A model generated the notes under the pieces. It did not search any database, was not told where the DNA came from, and saw only the letters and a program-made list of their open reading frames with translations. This document shows, piece by piece, positions 60,534 to 64,000 of a stretch of 64,000 nt of DNA. The position numbers and the translations under genes were made by a program. The stretch is taken from assembly GCF_001700505.1 (NCBI RefSeq), contig NZ_MAPV01000040.1:1-64000 (forward strand), read 5' to 3'. The stretch's first letter is position 1; each line of letters opens with the position of its first letter. The DNA comes from Streptomyces mutomycini (lineage in GTDB: Bacteria > Actinomycetota > Actinomycetes > Streptomycetales > Streptomycetaceae).

Positions 60534-62687
60534 CTAGGCCGGACGCTTGAGCACCGTCAGACTCCGCCCGATCAGCGTGACCCGCTCGCCCGCCGACACC
60601 TTGGGCCCCGCACCCGGCGGCACCCCGTCCGGCACGGCCGTGTCCACCACGACCTGCCACCGCTTGCCGTGGTTCGTCGGCACGGTGAACTCCAGGGTCT
60701 CCGCGCCCGCGTTGAACATGAGCAGGAAGGAGTCGTCGGCGATCCGCTCACCGCGCGGGCCCGGCTCGGAGATGGCGTGGCCGTTCAGGAAGACCGTCAT
60801 GGCCTTGGCGTGTGCCGCCTGCCAGTCCCGCTGGGTCATCTCCTCACCCCGGGGGGTGAACCACGCGATGTCGGACAGCTCGTCGTGCGTGCCCTCCACC
60901 GGACGGCCGTGGAAGAAGCGCCTGCGGCGGAAGACCGGATGGTCGCGGCGCAGCCAGACCATGGCCCGGGTGAACTCCAGCAGGCTGGTGTCCGTACCGC
61001 CCGCGTCGTCGTCGTCCTCGGCGCGCGAGGCGGCGGCGGGGTCGGGCCAGTGGACCCAGGAGAGCTCGTTGTCCTGGCAGTAGCCGTTGTTGTTGCCCCG
61101 CTGCGTCCGGGCGAACTCGTCGCCGTGACTCAGCATGGGCACGCCCTGGGAGAGCATCAGGGTGGCGATGAAGTTGCGCATCTGACGGCTGCGCAGCTCC
61201 AGGACCTCCTTGTCCTCGGTGTCGCCCTCGGCGCCGCAGTTCCACGAGCGGTTGTGGCTCTCGCCGTCCCGGTTGCCCTCACCGTTGGCGTCGTTGCGCT
61301 TGTCGTTGTACGAGACCAGGTCGTGCAGCGTGAAACCGTCGTGGCAGGTGGTGAAGTTGATCGAGGCCAGCGGGCGCCTGCCGTCGTCCTGGTAGAGGTC
61401 GGAGGAGCCCGTGAGGCGCCCGGCGAACTCCGCGAGGGTCCGGGGCTCGCCCCGCCACAGGTCGCGCACCGTGTCCCGGTACTTGCCGTTCCACTCGGTC
61501 CACAGCGGCGGGAAGTTGCCCACCTGGTAGCCGCCCTCGCCCACGTCCCAGGGCTCGGCGATCAGCTTCACCTGACTGACCACCGGGTCCTGCTGGACGA
61601 GGTCGAAGAAGGAGGACAGCCGGTCCACCTCGTGGAACTGGCGTGCCAGTGTCGCGGCCAGATCGAAGCGGAAGCCGTCCACGTGCATCTCGGTCACCCA
61701 GTACCGCAGGGAGTCCATGATCAGCTGCAGGACGTGCGGCGACCGCATCAGCAGCGAGTTCCCCGTGCCCGTGGTGTCCATGTAGTACTTCTGGTCGTCG
61801 GCCAGGCGGTAGTACGAGGCGTTGTCCAGGCCCCGGAAGGAGAGCGTCGGGCCCAGGTGGTTGCCCTCGGCCGTGTGGTTGTAGACCACGTCGAGGATCA
61901 CCTCGATGCCCGCCTGGTGCAGCGCCTTCACCGCCTGCTTGAACTCCAGCACCTGTTCGCCGCGGTCGCCCCAGGAGGCGTAGGCGTTGTGCGGGGCGAA
62001 GAAGCCGATGGTGTTGTAGCCCCAGTAGTTGGCCAGACCGGCGTCGGCGAGACGGTGGTCCTGGACGAACTGGTGCACCGGCATCAGCTCGATCGCGGTG
62101 ACACCGAGCTCCGTCAGATGGGCGATGATCTCCGGATGCGCGAGCCCCGCGTAGGTGCCGCGCAGTTCCTCGGGCAGTCCCGGGTGGAGCATCGTGAGGC
62201 CCTTCACATGGGCCTCGTAGATCACCGTGCGGTGGTAGTCCGTGCGCGGGCGGCGGTCGTCGCCCCAGTCGAAGTACGGATTGACCACGACCGAACTCAT
62301 CATGTGCGGGGCCGAGTCGAGGTCGTTGCGCTCGTCCGGCTTGCCGAACGGATAGCCGTACACCGCCTCGCCCCACTGGATCTGCCCCGAGATCGCACGT
62401 GCGTACGGATCGAGGAGAAGTTTTGCCGAATTGCAGCGCTGCCCGTGCTGGGGCTCGTAGGGCCCGTGCACCCGGAAGCCGTAGCGCTGCCCCGGCATCA
62501 CCCCGGGCAGATATGCATGACGGACGAACGCGTCGGTCTCGCGGAGCTCCACCGCCGTTTCTGAACCGTCGTCGTGCAGCAGACACAACTCGATTCGGTC
62601 GGCGGCCTCCGAGAAGACCGCGAAGTTGGTTCCGGCGCCGTCGTACGTGGCGCCGAGCGGATACGCGTGTCCCGGCCAGACCTGCAT
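60534..62687 (-). CDS. glgX: Glycogen debranching enzyme GlgX/TreX
   Basis: A 717-aa isoamylase-type GH13 enzyme that cuts alpha-1,6 branches of glycogen. An N-terminal CBM48-like domain (YPLGATYDGAGTNFAVFSEAA) is followed by the barrel motifs VILDVVYNHTAEG, DGFRFDLAATLAR (nucleophile Asp), LIAEPWDVG (acid/base Glu) and FTTCHDGFTLHDLVSYN (stabilising Asp). In Streptomyces it feeds linear glucans to TreY. ATG 62687 follows GGAAGAG by 8 bases; the longer frame upstream lacks a site. It is divergent from the HEPN gene. Confidence 0.92.
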   Translation of the reverse strand: MQVWPGHAYPLGATYDGAGTNFAVFSEAADRIELCLLHDDGSETAVELRETDAFVRHAYLPGVMPGQRYGFRVHGPYEPQHGQRCNSAKLLLDPYARAISGQIQWGEAVYGYPFGKPDERNDLDSAPHMMSSVVVNPYFDWGDDRRPRTDYHRTVIYEAHVKGLTMLHPGLPEELRGTYAGLAHPEIIAHLTELGVTAIELMPVHQFVQDHRLADAGLANYWGYNTIGFFAPHNAYASWGDRGEQVLEFKQAVKALHQAGIEVILDVVYNHTAEGNHLGPTLSFRGLDNASYYRLADDQKYYMDTTGTGNSLLMRSPHVLQLIMDSLRYWVTEMHVDGFRFDLAATLARQFHEVDRLSSFFDLVQQDPVVSQVKLIAEPWDVGEGGYQVGNFPPLWTEWNGKYRDTVRDLWRGEPRTLAEFAGRLTGSSDLYQDDGRRPLASINFTTCHDGFTLHDLVSYNDKRNDANGEGNRDGESHNRSWNCGAEGDTEDKEVLELRSRQMRNFIATLMLSQGVPMLSHGDEFARTQRGNNNGYCQDNELSWVHWPDPAAASRAEDDDDAGGTDTSLLEFTRAMVWLRRDHPVFRRRRFFHGRPVEGTHDELSDIAWFTPRGEEMTQRDWQAAHAKAMTVFLNGHAISEPGPRGERIADDSFLLMFNAGAETLEFTVPTNHGKRWQVVVDTAVPDGVPPGAGPKVSAGERVTLIGRSLTVLKRPA

Positions 62688-63068
62688 AGATAGGACTCTT
62701 CCACTTCTGATCCGGGTGCTGGGGGGTTTTCGCCCCGATACTCCCCGAAAGACGGCCCTGTACCTAGTACGTCGGCCGGTGCGGCCGGGTCCCGTCGACG
62801 CGATCCCGCCGCGCCGGTCAACCTGGGACACCTCGGTGTCGCCCGGACAGGGGGCCCGGGCGGCCGGGCGGCTCCTCCGTCCGGTTCACGGCAGGCGAGG
62901 GGGTGCGTAATCGCTATGAACCATCTCACTCCACCTGATCTCGCCGCAAGGAACGGGCCTGCGACATAGGGGAGTTGAGTAAGGACCCTGTGCATCCGGC
63001 TGCACCGGCTCCCGCTACCGGAGTACCCTTCCTTGATCGTTGGTGGGGGACTGGAAGGCGGTACACGG
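62688..63068. other. Intergenic region between glgX and the HEPN gene
   Basis: This gap of 381 bases must hold two divergent promoters. I see GGGGttttcgCCCC (about 62727-62740), a near palindrome GTACCTAGTAC (62761-62771), and a G/C-rich repetitive stretch at 62845-62875. TACCCT (about 63024) could be a weak -10 of the rightward gene. No open frame in it has a ribosome site and codon bias. Confidence 0.4.
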
Positions 63069-64000
63069 GTGAGCTCGGGAGGGTTCGAGCTGCCCCCAGG
63101 TGACGCAGGTCACGAGGGGGAATCGACCGATGCCCCGCCGGGGGCCGTCTCCCTCGCGCAGCCCATGGAGATCGGTGCTGAGCTGGACTGGGGAGCGGAT
63201 TCCTGGAACGAGGTGCGCACACGGGCCCAGCGGGCGGGTCGTGCGTACATCTGGCTGAATCTGGTGGAACAGCGGCTGCGCGCCGTGGTCTCCGCCGTGA
63301 TCCGGCCGATCTACGAGCCGGTGCACGGCGAGGACTGGGTGGTGGCCGCCGCCGGGCCCGCGGGGCAGGAGTGGGTGCAGCGTGCCGTCGCGGTCCGTGA
63401 GGTCTCGCGCCGCAAGGGCTATCTGCTCGATCCGGCCGACGACAACGTCCTCAGCTTCCTCACGCTGCCGCAGCTGCGTGAGCTGATGGTCCAGCACTGG
63501 CCCTGCTTCGAGCCGTACTTCGACGACCGCCGCGAGGTGGAACTCGCACTGGACGAGCTGGAGGTGGCGCGCAACGTCGTCTCCCGCAACCGTGCGCTGA
63601 ACGAAGCGGTCCTGGCCCAGGCGGAGAGAGCCTCCGCGCGGCTCCTGGAGATCCTCGGCAGCGGGGCCGCCGTCCCGTCCGCCGACCGGCTGCCCGTGGA
63701 CGCCGTGGAGGAGCTGGTCGGCGACCGCTACGCCGACGTGGTCTCCGTCCACCCGGACCGGGTGCGGCTGCAGCGTCAGCTGCCCGCGGAGGACCTGTTC
63801 GGCGGCGCGCGCCGGCTGGACGCGATCGGGATAGGGCTCAATCTCCTCACGCAGAACTTCTCGGGACGCCGGCTCGTGCGGCTCGCCGAGTCGGGCTGCC
63901 GGGTCCGGCTGCTGTTCATCAACCCGGCGAGCAGCGCGGTCAAACGCCGGGAGCGTGAACTGGGGCTCAAGAAGGGCGAGCTGAGCCGCTCGGTGGAGAT
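63069..64000 (+). CDS. SAV2148-type HEPN domain protein, N-terminal part
   Basis: The first 310 codons of a gene that runs past the right edge. After a disordered acidic N-terminus (1-40), residues 45-95 (WNEVRTRAQRAGRAYIWLNL, VEQRLRAVVSAVIRPIYEPVH) look like a HEPN helical pair; RPIYEPVH (79-86) fits the R-x(4-6)-H motif of HEPN RNases. A long helical region follows (VELALDELEVARNVVSRN). Residues 248-300 (LDAIGIGLNLLTQNFSG, LVRLAESGCRVRLLFINP) resemble the N-terminal half of PLD-like domains. No signal peptide. The start is GTG 63069 with GGAAGG upstream. The biochemical role is unknown. Confidence 0.75.
   Translation, partial: MSSGGFELPPGDAGHEGESTDAPPGAVSLAQPMEIGAELDWGADSWNEVRTRAQRAGRAYIWLNLVEQRLRAVVSAVIRPIYEPVHGEDWVVAAAGPAGQEWVQRAVAVREVSRRKGYLLDPADDNVLSFLTLPQLRELMVQHWPCFEPYFDDRREVELALDELEVARNVVSRNRALNEAVLAQAERASARLLEILGSGAAVPSADRLPVDAVEELVGDRYADVVSVHPDRVRLQRQLPAEDLFGGARRLDAIGIGLNLLTQNFSGRRLVRLAESGCRVRLLFINPASSAVKRRERELGLKKGELSRSVE

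Overview
The window is high-GC actinobacterial chromosome from a Streptomyces or a very close relative. The evidence is strong GC bias at third codon positions, many GTG starts, 4-bp GTGA overlaps between genes, the sporulation regulator whiI preceded by a sigma-WhiG-type promoter, and lineage-typical families (DUF3000, TIGR04222, the SAV2148-type HEPN protein). It reads as core chromosome. I see no insertion sequence, prophage, integrase, CRISPR array, rRNA or tRNA gene.

Layout. 1-0.5 kb: start of an LCP wall-polymer ligase. 0.9-10.8 kb: a plus-strand glycopolymer locus with an unknown beta-rich protein, three Stealth phosphotransferase paralogues (the middle one lacks the catalytic motifs), a GT4 glycosyltransferase with a large extra C-terminal region, and an SGNH esterase. 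10.9-17.5 kb, minus strand: fadB-fadA beta-oxidation pair, ribonuclease D, whiI, DUF3000. 17.6-23.4 kb: hemE, then hemY-hemQ (coproporphyrin-dependent heme synthesis), with a CoA-disulfide-reductase-like flavoprotein and a DUF4349 lipoprotein on the other strand. 23.7-26.9 kb: a three-gene set of a DUF692 enzyme, a TIGR04222 membrane protein with a Cys-Gly-Ser tail, and a tail-less TIGR04222 paralogue; I consider this the best candidate for an undescribed peptide-modification system. 27.3-37.3 kb: DUF4142, Pth2-like, AIM24, a 59-aa Cys-rich protein, a deacetylase, a PhoX-like phosphatase, OsmC, ZapE, a RibD-type reductase, murC and msrB. 37.4-40.2 kb: an MMPL transporter behind a TetR regulator with two tandem operators. 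40.5-47.8 kb: a Cys-rich protein, an amidase without a signal peptide, an orphan GAP1-related protein, an alpha/beta hydrolase, and a DHA2 exporter with its MarR regulator. 48.1-53.8 kb: tdh-kbl threonine catabolism, LysR, a VOC protein, a kinase and an M24 peptidase. 53.8-62.7 kb: treZ and glgX-treY (glycogen to trehalose), with a GH1 glucosidase and a DUF1707-FHA protein between them. 63.1 kb to the end: start of a SAV2148-type HEPN protein.

How the genes work together. The Stealth/GT4/esterase genes overlap or nearly touch and probably build and trim a phosphodiester-linked surface polymer; the LCP gene would suit attaching it to the wall. GlgX, TreY and TreZ turn glycogen into trehalose, a spore carbohydrate, and WhiI controls sporulation, so part of the window serves development. 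Gene ends are marked by very strong, often perfectly palindromic hairpins, most of which look bidirectional between convergent genes.
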